A model generated the notes under the pieces. It was not told the origin of the DNA, made no database searches, and saw only the letters and a program-made list of their open reading frames with translations. Positions 51,572-60,576 of a stretch of DNA of 64,000 nt are shown one piece after another. The translations under genes and the position numbers were made by a program. Positions within the stretch are counted from its first letter, which is position 1, and every line of letters begins with the position of its first letter. Origin of the DNA: Lachnospiraceae bacterium (GTDB taxonomy: Bacteria; Bacillota; Clostridia; Lachnospirales; Lachnospiraceae); assembly GCA_014804695.1 (NCBI GenBank), contig JAAUZJ010000010.1:56120-120119 (forward strand), in the 5' to 3' direction.

Positions 51572-53470
51572 ATGACTAGAAAACAGAAAAAAGTATTATT
51601 CAGAATAATAATCTCAGCAATATTGTTAGTTATAGTACGCTTGATCAATCCGCAAGGATGGCTGTCCTTGTTATATCTTATCCCGTATTTTGTTATAGGC
51701 TATGATATTTTAAGAAAGGCCGTACTTGGCATTATACATGGTGAAGTGTTTGATGAAAATTTCCTGATGGCGGTTGCTACGGTAGGCGCAATCGGATTAG
51801 GAGAATTTTCAGAAGGCGTGGCGGTAATGCTTTTTTACCAGATTGGAGAATTGTTCCAGAGCTACGCAGTTGGAAAAAGCCGTAAGAATATAACGGCGCT
51901 TATGGATATAAGACCGGATTATGCCAATATTGAAAAAGACGGGGAGTTAGAGCAGGTTGCACCGGATGATGTTAAGGTGGGGCAGATCATAGTTGTACGA
52001 CCTGGGGAAAAGATTCCTTTGGACGGCGTGATCATCGAAGGCAGCTCTACCATAAACACCAGCGCGCTTACAGGCGAGAGCGTACCAAGGGATGCGCTTA
52101 CGGGCGATGAGGTAATCAGTGGCTGCGTGAATATGACAGGCTTAATCAAGGTCAGAACTACCAAAGAATTTGGAGAATCAACAGTAAGTAAGATCCTTGA
52201 TCTTGTTGAAAATTCAAGTATGAAGAAGTCGCGCTCGGAGAATTTTATATCTAAATTCGCCAAGGTATATACTCCGGCAGTCTGTTACGGGGCCGTAGCG
52301 CTGGCTGTTTTACCTCCACTTGTACGTATGCTGTTTTTAAATATGGAGCCGGCATGGGGTGATTGGGTATTCAGGGCGTTGACATTCTTAGTCATTAGTT
52401 GTCCCTGTGCACTGGTTATTTCCATTCCGCTTAGTTTCTTTGGAGGAATCGGGGCTGCGTCTAAGTGCGGTATTCTGGTTAAGGGTTCTAATTATCTGGA
52501 AGCCTTGGCGGACAGCGGATATATAGTTTTTGATAAAACCGGAACATTGACAGAGGGTGTTTTTCGTGTTAAAAATGTATATGCGGAGGATAATGCAGCC
52601 GTAGAAGACGCAGCAGAGACTAATGCAGAAAATTATGTGTTGGAGATTGCAGCGCTGGCAGAGAGCTATTCCTCACACCCTATAAGCACAAGCCTTAGGG
52701 AAGCGTGTGTAAATCCTCTTGATAAAGAGCGGGTTGCGCAGGTCGAAGAAATAAGCGGTCATGGCGTAACTGCGATTATTGACGGCAAAGCGGCGGCAGT
52801 TGGCAATGCTAAATTAATGAAGAAATTACAGATTGCCTATAAAGAATGCACGGAACCGGGAACAGTAGTTTATGTTGCGCTGGAGCAAAAGTACTTAGGC
52901 CGCATACTTATATCGGATGTAGTTAAAGAAGATGCAAAAGATGCGATTGAAGCGTTTAAAACGGTAGGAATAAAGAAAACAGTGATGCTTACCGGAGATA
53001 ATAAAGCAGTAGCAGAGTCTGTAGGAAAAGAGCTTGGAATTGACGAGCTTCACAGTGAACTTCTTCCGGCGGATAAAGTGACGCGAGTAGAGGAGCTTTT
53101 AAAAGAAAAAGCGGAAAAAGACAAATTAATCTTTGTTGGAGACGGAATTAACGATGCGCCGGTACTTACAAGGGCTGATATCGGCATTGCAATGGGTGCG
53201 CTTGGCTCGGATGCAGCAATAGAAGCGGCTGATGTGGTTCTTATGGACGATGATCCTGTAAAGATTGCGCTGGCGATTAAGATTTCCAGAAAATGTTTAA
53301 GAATCGTTTACCAGAACATTGTGTTTGCACTTGCCGTAAAAGCACTCTGCCTGATTTTAGGCGCACTTGGTATTGCTAATATGTGGATTGCTATTTTTGC
53401 GGACGTCGGGGTTATGGTAATCGCGGTTCTCAATGCGACACGTACATTATATACTAAGAAGTTAACATAA
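51572..53470 (+). CDS. P1B-type heavy-metal ATPase (Zn/Cd/Pb efflux type)
   Basis: Metal-exporting membrane ATPase of 632 aa. The metal-binding membrane motif is SCPCALVIS near residue 275, the phosphorylation site is FDKTGTLTEG near 320, and the hinge is GDGINDAPVLTRADIGIAMG near 525. The TGES actuator loop is ALTGESVPRD near 168. CPC plus downstream features fit the Zn/Cd/Pb (CadA/ZntA) subgroup. No N-terminal HMA domain is present; the upstream stand-alone HMA protein replaces it. Regulated by the ArsR gene. Exact metal range is inferred. Confidence 0.92.
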   Translation: MTRKQKKVLFRIIISAILLVIVRLINPQGWLSLLYLIPYFVIGYDILRKAVLGIIHGEVFDENFLMAVATVGAIGLGEFSEGVAVMLFYQIGELFQSYAVGKSRKNITALMDIRPDYANIEKDGELEQVAPDDVKVGQIIVVRPGEKIPLDGVIIEGSSTINTSALTGESVPRDALTGDEVISGCVNMTGLIKVRTTKEFGESTVSKILDLVENSSMKKSRSENFISKFAKVYTPAVCYGAVALAVLPPLVRMLFLNMEPAWGDWVFRALTFLVISCPCALVISIPLSFFGGIGAASKCGILVKGSNYLEALADSGYIVFDKTGTLTEGVFRVKNVYAEDNAAVEDAAETNAENYVLEIAALAESYSSHPISTSLREACVNPLDKERVAQVEEISGHGVTAIIDGKAAAVGNAKLMKKLQIAYKECTEPGTVVYVALEQKYLGRILISDVVKEDAKDAIEAFKTVGIKKTVMLTGDNKAVAESVGKELGIDELHSELLPADKVTRVEELLKEKAEKDKLIFVGDGINDAPVLTRADIGIAMGALGSDAAIEAADVVLMDDDPVKIALAIKISRKCLRIVYQNIVFALAVKALCLILGALGIANMWIAIFADVGVMVIAVLNATRTLYTKKLT

Positions 53471-53493
53471 TATATTTTGGCAGGAGAGTACAA

Positions 53494-54222
53494 ATGAAGG
53501 GACTTGGAACAATACTGAACGTAACTGCGGTTATATTGGGCAGTATGCTTGGTATCTTAATTAAGGGCGGAATTAAGGAAAAAATGCAGAATGTTTTAAT
53601 ACAGGCCTGCGGACTTGCCACCCTTTTTATAGGAATCAGCGGAGCTCTTGAAAATATGATCGTTATATCTGACGGCGCAGTAAGTATACAGGGAACCCTT
53701 CTTCTCATCTGCTCGCTTGTAATCGGAAGTTTGATAGGAGAATGGATAGATATAGAGGCAAGATTAGAAAGTGCCGGAGAGAGATTAAAAGTAATTGTAA
53801 AGTCTAAAAATGACAGCAGATTTGTAGACGGTTTTGTTACGGCGTCTTTGGTAATCTGTATCGGTGCAATGGCAGTTGTCGGCTCGTTGCAGGACGGCCT
53901 TACGGGCGACTACAGTATGCTCCTTTCCAAATCAATTTTGGACTTTATCATTATAATTGTCTTTGCATCAACAATGGGAATCGGAGTGCTGTTTTCGGCG
54001 CTGCCGCTTGGTATATATCAGGGACTTATAACCTTACTTGCAGTTTTCATAGCCCCCTATATGACCGACTCCATGATTTCCAGCCTATCCCTTGTCGGTT
54101 CAGCGCTTATATTCGGTGTAGGTGTAAACCTGATTTGGGAAAACAAATTGCGTGTGGGTAATATGCTTCCATCCCTGTTAGTGCCGATTATATATGAATT
54201 GATCATGCAGTTTTTGGCTTGA
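53494..54222 (+). CDS. DUF554-family membrane protein
   Basis: Membrane protein of 242 aa with about seven spans, in the DUF554 (YdfK-like) family. It has the typical start MKGLGTILNVTAVILGSMLGILIKGGIKEKMQ, a conserved IGSLIGEWIDIEARLES near 72 and VNLIWENKLRVGNMLPSLLVPII near the C-terminus. Function is not established. GGAGAG precedes the ATG. It follows the ATPase by 23 bp, so it may be co-transcribed, though a metal role is not established. Confidence 0.9.
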   Translation: MKGLGTILNVTAVILGSMLGILIKGGIKEKMQNVLIQACGLATLFIGISGALENMIVISDGAVSIQGTLLLICSLVIGSLIGEWIDIEARLESAGERLKVIVKSKNDSRFVDGFVTASLVICIGAMAVVGSLQDGLTGDYSMLLSKSILDFIIIIVFASTMGIGVLFSALPLGIYQGLITLLAVFIAPYMTDSMISSLSLVGSALIFGVGVNLIWENKLRVGNMLPSLLVPIIYELIMQFLA

Positions 54223-54274
54223 TATGCTTGACCTATCAATAGCATAATATTTGACTTGATGTGTAGTTTATGAT

Positions 54275-54346
54275 AACATTCTTAGAGCGGAATATATAAA
54301 TAGATATATTATCTATTTGAACATATTCCGCTCTGAGAATGTTTTT
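54275..54346 (+). terminator. Long hairpin terminator after DUF554 gene
   Basis: Arms of 21 nt, AACATTCTTAGAGCGGAATA(T) and ATATTCCGCTCTGAGAATGTT, with one mismatch, enclose a second hairpin AAATAGAT atatt ATCTATTT. TTTAATTATTT follows. It separates DUF554 from the MBOAT gene. A TTGACT-like element lies 19 bp upstream, so it could also act as a leader hairpin. Confidence 0.75.
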
Positions 54347-54432
54347 AATTATTTAGAATCATGATTAAGTTCGCGCTGCTGAACAACAGTTTCGCAATCG
54401 CTGATCATTCATCCACATACAGGAGAAAACAC

Positions 54433-55938
54433 ATGCTATTTAATTCCACGCAGTTTTTGATTTTCTTCCCAATCGTTTTGCTGATTTATTATATACTGCC
54501 ATCCAAAATCCGTTATGTATGGCTTTTGATATCAAGCTACTATTTTTATATGTGTTGGAATCCTGTATACATTGTACTGATTCTTATTTCAACAGTTATT
54601 ACCTATATTTGCGCAAGACTTGTAGAAATGTTGAAAGGGGCTTCATATGGCGGTGCAGAGGGTAAGAAATTATGGATGAAACTTACCATTGCCGTATGTT
54701 TTATAGCAAATTTAGGTATCCTGATCTATTTTAAATATACTAATTTTTTAATAGATATAGCAAATCAGCTATTAAAGCCGTTAAATATTGCAGTCCCTTC
54801 TTTTGATATTTTACTTCCTGTCGGTATATCATTTTATACATTTCAGGCGCTTGGATATACTATAGATGTGTATAGGGGGCAGTGTAAGGCGGAGAAAAAC
54901 ATATTAAAATATGCCTTATTTGTCTCGTTTTTTCCACAACTGGTAGCAGGACCGATAGAGCGTTCGGAAAACTTGCTTAACCAGATCCGGTCTGAGCATA
55001 AACATAAACTATGGGATTATGAAAAAATCACTACCGGTTTGATCACCATGCTTTGGGGATTTTTTATAAAAATCGTAATTGCCGACAGGGTAGCTATTTT
55101 GGTAGATACGGTATTTAATTCGTATGAAAAATATCAAATGACGGCGTTAGTGGCAGGAGCGATTGGATTTGCGTTGCAGATATACTGTGATTTCGCAGGA
55201 TATTCCACCATTGCGATAGGCGCGGCTAAGGTGCTTGGATTTGAGCTGATGGAGAACTTTGATACGCCTTATTTTGCAGAAAGTGTTGCAGATTTCTGGC
55301 GAAGATGGCATATTTCCTTAAGCAGTTGGTTTAAAGACTACTTATACATTCCGCTTGGAGGAAGCCGGTGCAGTAAGCTAAAGCATTACCGCAATATTCT
55401 GATCACGTTTACGGTAAGCGGTTTATGGCATGGCGCAGGATTAAATTATGTTGTATGGGGGCTATGCCATGGAGTATATCAGATTGTGGAAAATGAATTA
55501 CACCCGTTATTTTATAAGATAAATGAAAAGTTAGGAACAAAAGTTAAGTCATTTGGTTACCGTTTATTTAAAGTTGCCGTAACGTTTGTATTAGTTGATA
55601 TAGCGTGGATTTTTTTCAGGGCGGATTCGCTTTACCAGGCGCTGCATTATATACAAAGAATGTTTAAATACAGAGATTGGTGGTCGCTTTTTGATCTAAG
55701 TATTTATGAACTTGGTTTGGACATACAGGAAATGAATATTTTGATTTCAAGTGTTATTTTATTGTTCCTGGTGGATCTGATACAGTATAAAAAGAAAATG
55801 AGCTTAGCCGGATTTTTAAGTAAGCAGTGGATTGTATTTCGCTGGGGCGTGCTGTTTGTCTTGTTGTTCTGTTGTATAGTATTCGGATGTTATGGACCGG
55901 GATTTAATTCGGCTCAGTTTATTTATTTCCAGTTTTAG
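54433..55938 (+). CDS. MBOAT-family O-acyltransferase
   Basis: Membrane-bound O-acyltransferase of 501 aa with about ten spans, related to DltB and AlgI. These move acyl (often acetyl) groups across the membrane for transfer onto surface polymers. Signatures: LPVGISFYTFQALGYTIDVYRG near 118, FPQLVAGPIERSENLL near 152, and the catalytic-region WRRWHISLSSWFKDYLYIPLGGSR near 300, with the conserved His in SGLWHGAGLNYVVWG near 335. The track start at 54361 is too early; ATG 54433 follows AGGAG. The SGNH partner follows, giving an AlgI/AlgX-like pair. Confidence 0.92.
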   Translation: MLFNSTQFLIFFPIVLLIYYILPSKIRYVWLLISSYYFYMCWNPVYIVLILISTVITYICARLVEMLKGASYGGAEGKKLWMKLTIAVCFIANLGILIYFKYTNFLIDIANQLLKPLNIAVPSFDILLPVGISFYTFQALGYTIDVYRGQCKAEKNILKYALFVSFFPQLVAGPIERSENLLNQIRSEHKHKLWDYEKITTGLITMLWGFFIKIVIADRVAILVDTVFNSYEKYQMTALVAGAIGFALQIYCDFAGYSTIAIGAAKVLGFELMENFDTPYFAESVADFWRRWHISLSSWFKDYLYIPLGGSRCSKLKHYRNILITFTVSGLWHGAGLNYVVWGLCHGVYQIVENELHPLFYKINEKLGTKVKSFGYRLFKVAVTFVLVDIAWIFFRADSLYQALHYIQRMFKYRDWWSLFDLSIYELGLDIQEMNILISSVILLFLVDLIQYKKKMSLAGFLSKQWIVFRWGVLFVLLFCCIVFGCYGPGFNSAQFIYFQF

Positions 55939-55959
55939 TCAGAAGGGAATACTTAGAGT

Positions 55960-57438
55960 ATGAATAAGCGTAAGTTATGGATAAATATATGTAAGTCGGT
56001 ATTGTTCATAGGACTGTTGTGTGTTATGCTGCATACCATATTTACTGTTTTAAACTATAAGGATATGGGCGGCGGTGCAGGCTGGCAGAGGCTTTATCAG
56101 GCTAAAAAGAATTCCATCGATGTGATGTTTTTTGGGAGCAGTCATGCTCACTGTACCATAGACCATAAACTTTTGTGGGACGATTACGGAATTGCGGGGT
56201 ATACGCTTTCATCGGGTTCACAAAATATAGATAGCACCTATTATTTTATTAAAGAAAGTTTACCGTTGCAAAAGCCTGAAGTTATAGTGATAGAAGCATA
56301 TAGCGTAATAGGAGACGGAATGTATAATTCCGATGTGGCGGCGTATCGGGCTACACTGGGTGTGAAATGGTCCAGTGAATACATGGAATGTTTAAACTAT
56401 TTCGCAGACGAGCTTAATATGGATGAGACGCAGAAACAGGAACTTTTTTTAAAATTTCCTTTAATTCATTCGCGCTATAAAGAATTGACCAGAGATGATT
56501 TCGAGGATTCGCTTCCTTTTATGAGGGGATACCGCGGCGGTTTCGAGACTATGGCGTATGAAAAGCCCGTAGTTATAGAAAATGATACTGCAGAGCTTGA
56601 TTCCCATAGACAGGAAATGATGCAAAACATTATTGATCTGTCTAAAGAAAAAAATATACCGTTATTAATTTTTGCATCACCGTTTGTTTTAAGTGATAAA
56701 CAGCAGATGATGTATAATAAAATCTCAGAAATTGCAGAAGAAAACCAAGTGCAGTTCCTTGATTTTAATCATCTTTATAATGAAACAGGACTTGATTTTG
56801 AACGTGATTTTCGCGATAAGGATCATTTAAATAATTACGGTGCGGCTAAGGTGACGAATTATCTGGCCTGCTATTTGAAAGAAAATTATGATATACCAGA
56901 TAGAAGAGAAGAAACAGGTTATGAGTTATGGAACCAGAATTCACTGTATCTTAGGAATAAAGAATTAAGCCACGAACTTAGGTCAACCGAAGATATAAAT
57001 GCTTATCTGCAAAAAATGTCAAAAATGGAAGATGATCAGCTTGTTATATTGGCGTTAACCGGAAACTATACAGCACTTGGGGATGCTTATCTGGAGAACC
57101 TTAAACTGCTTGGGATTACGGATGAAGAATATCAAAATGGCGGAATCTGGGTATGGAAAGAAGGAAAGAGGCTGTTATATTTGTCCGGAAGGGAATATAA
57201 TGAGCATATAGCTCTTAAGAAGGGCGAAATACACATAGATTCTTCGTTAATAGAAAATAAAGACGGGAACGTTGTGGATGAGACACACTTTTTAATTGAC
57301 GGAAATGATTATAAAATGGTGGAAAACGGAATTAATATTATTATATATAATGAAAGTTTAAATCAGTTAATAGATGCCGCAGGAGATGATGTTTATGCCG
57401 GCTTATCTGTAACACACTGCGAAAGAGCAGATGAATAA
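55960..57438 (+). CDS. SGNH-like hydrolase partner of the MBOAT protein
   Basis: Type-II membrane protein, 492 aa: one N-terminal span (about 8-27) and an extracytoplasmic SGNH-type domain. The catalytic block I is VMFFGSSHAHCTIDHKLLWDDY near residue 56, and the final Asp/His motif is RDKDHLNNYGAAKV near 288. The C-terminal 150 residues are an additional unassigned domain. It follows the MBOAT gene by 21 bp. Together they suggest O-acylation of an exported glycan, teichoic acid or glycolipid; the target is unknown. Confidence 0.85.
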   Translation: MNKRKLWINICKSVLFIGLLCVMLHTIFTVLNYKDMGGGAGWQRLYQAKKNSIDVMFFGSSHAHCTIDHKLLWDDYGIAGYTLSSGSQNIDSTYYFIKESLPLQKPEVIVIEAYSVIGDGMYNSDVAAYRATLGVKWSSEYMECLNYFADELNMDETQKQELFLKFPLIHSRYKELTRDDFEDSLPFMRGYRGGFETMAYEKPVVIENDTAELDSHRQEMMQNIIDLSKEKNIPLLIFASPFVLSDKQQMMYNKISEIAEENQVQFLDFNHLYNETGLDFERDFRDKDHLNNYGAAKVTNYLACYLKENYDIPDRREETGYELWNQNSLYLRNKELSHELRSTEDINAYLQKMSKMEDDQLVILALTGNYTALGDAYLENLKLLGITDEEYQNGGIWVWKEGKRLLYLSGREYNEHIALKKGEIHIDSSLIENKDGNVVDETHFLIDGNDYKMVENGINIIIYNESLNQLIDAAGDDVYAGLSVTHCERADE

Positions 57439-57480
57439 TAACGAAAAAACGCACCTAAGGATTGTCTATTGGAGGATAAA

Positions 57481-58038
57481 ATGTTTAAAAACATAAAAAT
57501 TCTATCTTCTATATACTTGCTTTTCATATGTATGTTATGTCTTACCGGCTGCGGTGAAGACGAAGCATTAGAGACATATAAAGCTGATATGGAAACTTTT
57601 TTTAGTAATATTTCTGAAATTAATGACAATATGAATTCCATAGATGTATCGGAAGACGGCTATGTTGCCCAGATATTGGAATATCTGGACGAGCTTGATG
57701 AAGAAGTGACATGGATGGCGGAGCTTGAAGTGCCGGAGGAGTTTTCGGCAGTAGAAAGCCTTGCCGATGAAGCAAGCGAGAATATGGCACAGGCAGTTTC
57801 TTATTATCATGTGGCTTATGAAGGCGAAGAATATGATGCCAATATGGAAGAGGCGGCGCATGAGTATTATGACAGGGCTAATGCGATGATCCAGTATATA
57901 ATTACAATTCTGCATGGTGGAATACCGGAAGGAGAGGGTATTACATATACGCAGGAGGATAAGATTTTTGGCAGTGGATATATGAATAAGACAGAAGATG
58001 ATGATATAGAAGATAATAATACAGAAAATGGGAATTAA
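57481..58038 (+). CDS. Putative lipoprotein, 185 aa
   Basis: A lipoprotein signal (MFKNIKILSSIYLLFICMLC) with lipobox LTGC at residues 19-22. The mature part is acidic and helical (YKADMETFFSNISEINDNMN, AESLADEASENMAQAVSYY) and ends in a highly acidic tail (EDDDIEDNNTENGN). I do not recognise the family. The track start (57469, TTG) lies before the GGAGG; ATG 57481 is preferred. It lies 42 bp after the SGNH gene, so it may be part of the same surface-modification operon. Confidence 0.75.
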   Translation: MFKNIKILSSIYLLFICMLCLTGCGEDEALETYKADMETFFSNISEINDNMNSIDVSEDGYVAQILEYLDELDEEVTWMAELEVPEEFSAVESLADEASENMAQAVSYYHVAYEGEEYDANMEEAAHEYYDRANAMIQYIITILHGGIPEGEGITYTQEDKIFGSGYMNKTEDDDIEDNNTENGN

Positions 58039-58072
58039 ATCATAAGGTAAAAGAATACAGGGGATATAAGTA

Positions 58073-60559
58073 ATGAATAAACAGCAATTTTTAGACATGA
58101 TAAAAGAACATCCAATATTTCTTGACGGTGCAACAGGCAGTAATCTTTTAAAAAGAGGGATGCCTGTAGGCGTATGTCCGGAAAAATGGATACTGGAAAA
58201 TAAAGATGTCCTGATCGGACTGCAAAGAGAATATATCGAGGCGGGAAGCAATATAGTCTATGCACCGACTTTTTCCGCTAACCGTATTAAATTAAAAGAA
58301 TACGGACTTGAGTCACAGATTAAGGAAATGAACCATGACCTTGTAGCCGTTTCCAAAGAAGCGGCGGATGGAAGGGCTTTTGTAGCAGGCGATATTACCA
58401 TGACAGGCGAGCAGCTTGCACCAATGGGGAAACTGGATTTTGAAGAGCTTATTACAATCTATAAAGAACAGATAGGCTATCTTGTGGAGGCAGGAGTTGA
58501 TCTGCTGGTCGTGGAGACGATGATGAGCCTTCAGGAGACAAGGGCTGCGCTGATAGCGGCCGGGGAAGTCTGCGATTTACCGGTTATGGCAACTATGACA
58601 TTTGAAACAGATGCAAGAACCCTATACGGAACCGATGCAAGGACTGCGGCGATTGTGTTAGAGAGCCTTGGTGCGGCAGCAATTGGAGCAAACTGCTCAA
58701 CCGGACCGGATAAAATGGTTGACATAATTCGGAGTATGGCGGAGGTGACAAGCATACCGATCATTGCTAAGCCAAATGCAGGACTTCCGTCACTTGATGA
58801 AAATGGACAAACTGTTTATGATATGGGAGAAGAGGAATTTGCCCAGGGCATGAAAGAAATAATAGAGGCAGGGGCTTCCATAGTCGGCGGCTGCTGCGGA
58901 ACCGCGCCGTCATATATCGGTGCGCTTAAGGCCTCTGTAGGAAATATGAGGCTTAGTGAGAGAAAAGTGCCAACGCACAGATATCTTACAAGTGAGCGAA
59001 AAACCGTTCAGTTTGGGCTTGATGATAATTTCATGATCGTAGGGGAGCGCATCAATCCTACCGGAAAAAAGAAGCTACAGGCCGAACTTAAAGAAGGTTC
59101 TATGGAAATGGTGATGTCATTTGCAGAAGAACAGGAACTTTGCGGAGCAGGTATTTTGGATGTAAATATGGGTATGAGCGGAATTGACGAGAAGAAGATG
59201 ATGCTTAAGGCGCTTGATACCATAAGTGGAGTAACAAGTCTGCCGATTTCGATTGATTCAAGCCACGTGGACGTTATAGAAGAGGCTTTGCGCAGATACC
59301 CGGGGCGTGCGTTAATTAATTCGATTTCGTATGAAAAGGCTAAGTTTGAGGCACTCTTGCCGATTGCTAAAAAGTATGGGGCTATGTTTATACTCCTTCC
59401 TTTATCAGATGAAGGCTTACCTAAGAACTTAGAAGAAAAAATAGATATAATAGAAAAAATTGAAAGCCGTGCCTACGAGCTTGGCTTTCGCAAGGAAGAT
59501 ATAATTGTTGATGGTCTTGTCGCTACAGTGGGCGCTAATAAAACCGCGGCCATTGAGACATTAGATACCATCCGTTATTGTAAGGAAAAAGGACTTGCAA
59601 CGATCTGTGGTCTGTCCAATATTTCTTTTGGATTGCCGGAGAGAAGTTATGTAAACTCAGCTTTTCTTACAATGGCGATACAAGCGGGGCTTACTATGGC
59701 AATTGCAAATCCTTCACAGGAGTTGCTTGTGAGTCTTGCATTTGCAGCCGATCTGCTTTTAAATAAAGAAGGTGCGGATATACGCTATATTGAGCTTATG
59801 GATGCCGTTAAGAAGAAACGTGAGGCGCTTGGCGAAACTGATAATAATAAACCTATGGGAATCCATTTTGCAGGAAATACTGCAAAAGAACAGGCTTCGG
59901 CTGCAAATTCAGTTTCAGCTTCAATTATGGATAAACTGCACTTGGATGTGCTTAAAGGAAAGCAGGACAGCATTGTTGCAGACACGAAAAAGGCGCTGGA
60001 AGAGGGAAATGATCCAAAAAAACTCTTGGATGAGGCGCTACTTCCGGCGATTAACGAAGTGGGAGAGCTTTTTGATAAGGGCAAATATTTTCTGCCACAG
60101 CTAATAGCAAGCGCTGAAGCCATGAAAGCTTCTATTGAATATTTAGAGCCGCTTCTTGTGGAAAATAATTCGGCTAAGGACATGCCCACCGTAGTTATAG
60201 CGACAGTGGAGGGGGATATTCATGATATAGGCAAGAATCTGGTTACCCTTATGCTTAAGAATTACGGTTTTAAAGTTATAGACCTTGGAAAAGATGTTCC
60301 AAAGGAGAAAATCATTGAAGCCGCAAAGGAGCATAATGCACAGATCATAGCCCTGTCGGCGCTTATGACAACAACCATGCAGCAGATGAAAAAAGTTGTT
60401 GACTATGCTAAGGAAAAAGAAGTAGATGCAAAAATCATAATCGGCGGGGCCGTCATAACGCAGGACTATGCCGATGAAATCGGTGCAGACGGTTATTCTA
60501 AGGATGCAGCCGACGCAGTAAAAGTGACTAAGAGAATATTGGGAATAGAGAATAATTAG
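58073..60559 (+). CDS. metH: Cobalamin-dependent methionine synthase lacking reactivation domain
   Basis: 828-aa MetH-type protein with three modules: homocysteine-binding barrel (about 1-290; IFLDGATGSNLLKRG, with zinc Cys in GANCSTGPD and VGGCCGTAPSY), methyl-THF-binding barrel (about 315-570; FMIVGERINPTGKKKL, IDSSHVDVIEEALRR) and the cobalamin module (about 615-828; EGDIHDIGKNLVTLMLKNYG, with the lower-axial His). The C-terminal AdoMet-binding reactivation domain of E. coli MetH is absent, so a separate protein must reactivate cobalamin. It uses folate one-carbon units from Fhs/FolD. Stop codon overlaps the ilvB upstream region. Confidence 0.9.
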   Translation: MNKQQFLDMIKEHPIFLDGATGSNLLKRGMPVGVCPEKWILENKDVLIGLQREYIEAGSNIVYAPTFSANRIKLKEYGLESQIKEMNHDLVAVSKEAADGRAFVAGDITMTGEQLAPMGKLDFEELITIYKEQIGYLVEAGVDLLVVETMMSLQETRAALIAAGEVCDLPVMATMTFETDARTLYGTDARTAAIVLESLGAAAIGANCSTGPDKMVDIIRSMAEVTSIPIIAKPNAGLPSLDENGQTVYDMGEEEFAQGMKEIIEAGASIVGGCCGTAPSYIGALKASVGNMRLSERKVPTHRYLTSERKTVQFGLDDNFMIVGERINPTGKKKLQAELKEGSMEMVMSFAEEQELCGAGILDVNMGMSGIDEKKMMLKALDTISGVTSLPISIDSSHVDVIEEALRRYPGRALINSISYEKAKFEALLPIAKKYGAMFILLPLSDEGLPKNLEEKIDIIEKIESRAYELGFRKEDIIVDGLVATVGANKTAAIETLDTIRYCKEKGLATICGLSNISFGLPERSYVNSAFLTMAIQAGLTMAIANPSQELLVSLAFAADLLLNKEGADIRYIELMDAVKKKREALGETDNNKPMGIHFAGNTAKEQASAANSVSASIMDKLHLDVLKGKQDSIVADTKKALEEGNDPKKLLDEALLPAINEVGELFDKGKYFLPQLIASAEAMKASIEYLEPLLVENNSAKDMPTVVIATVEGDIHDIGKNLVTLMLKNYGFKVIDLGKDVPKEKIIEAAKEHNAQIIALSALMTTTMQQMKKVVDYAKEKEVDAKIIIGGAVITQDYADEIGADGYSKDAADAVKVTKRILGIENN

Positions 60560-60576
60560 TGGGAGGAATAAACACA

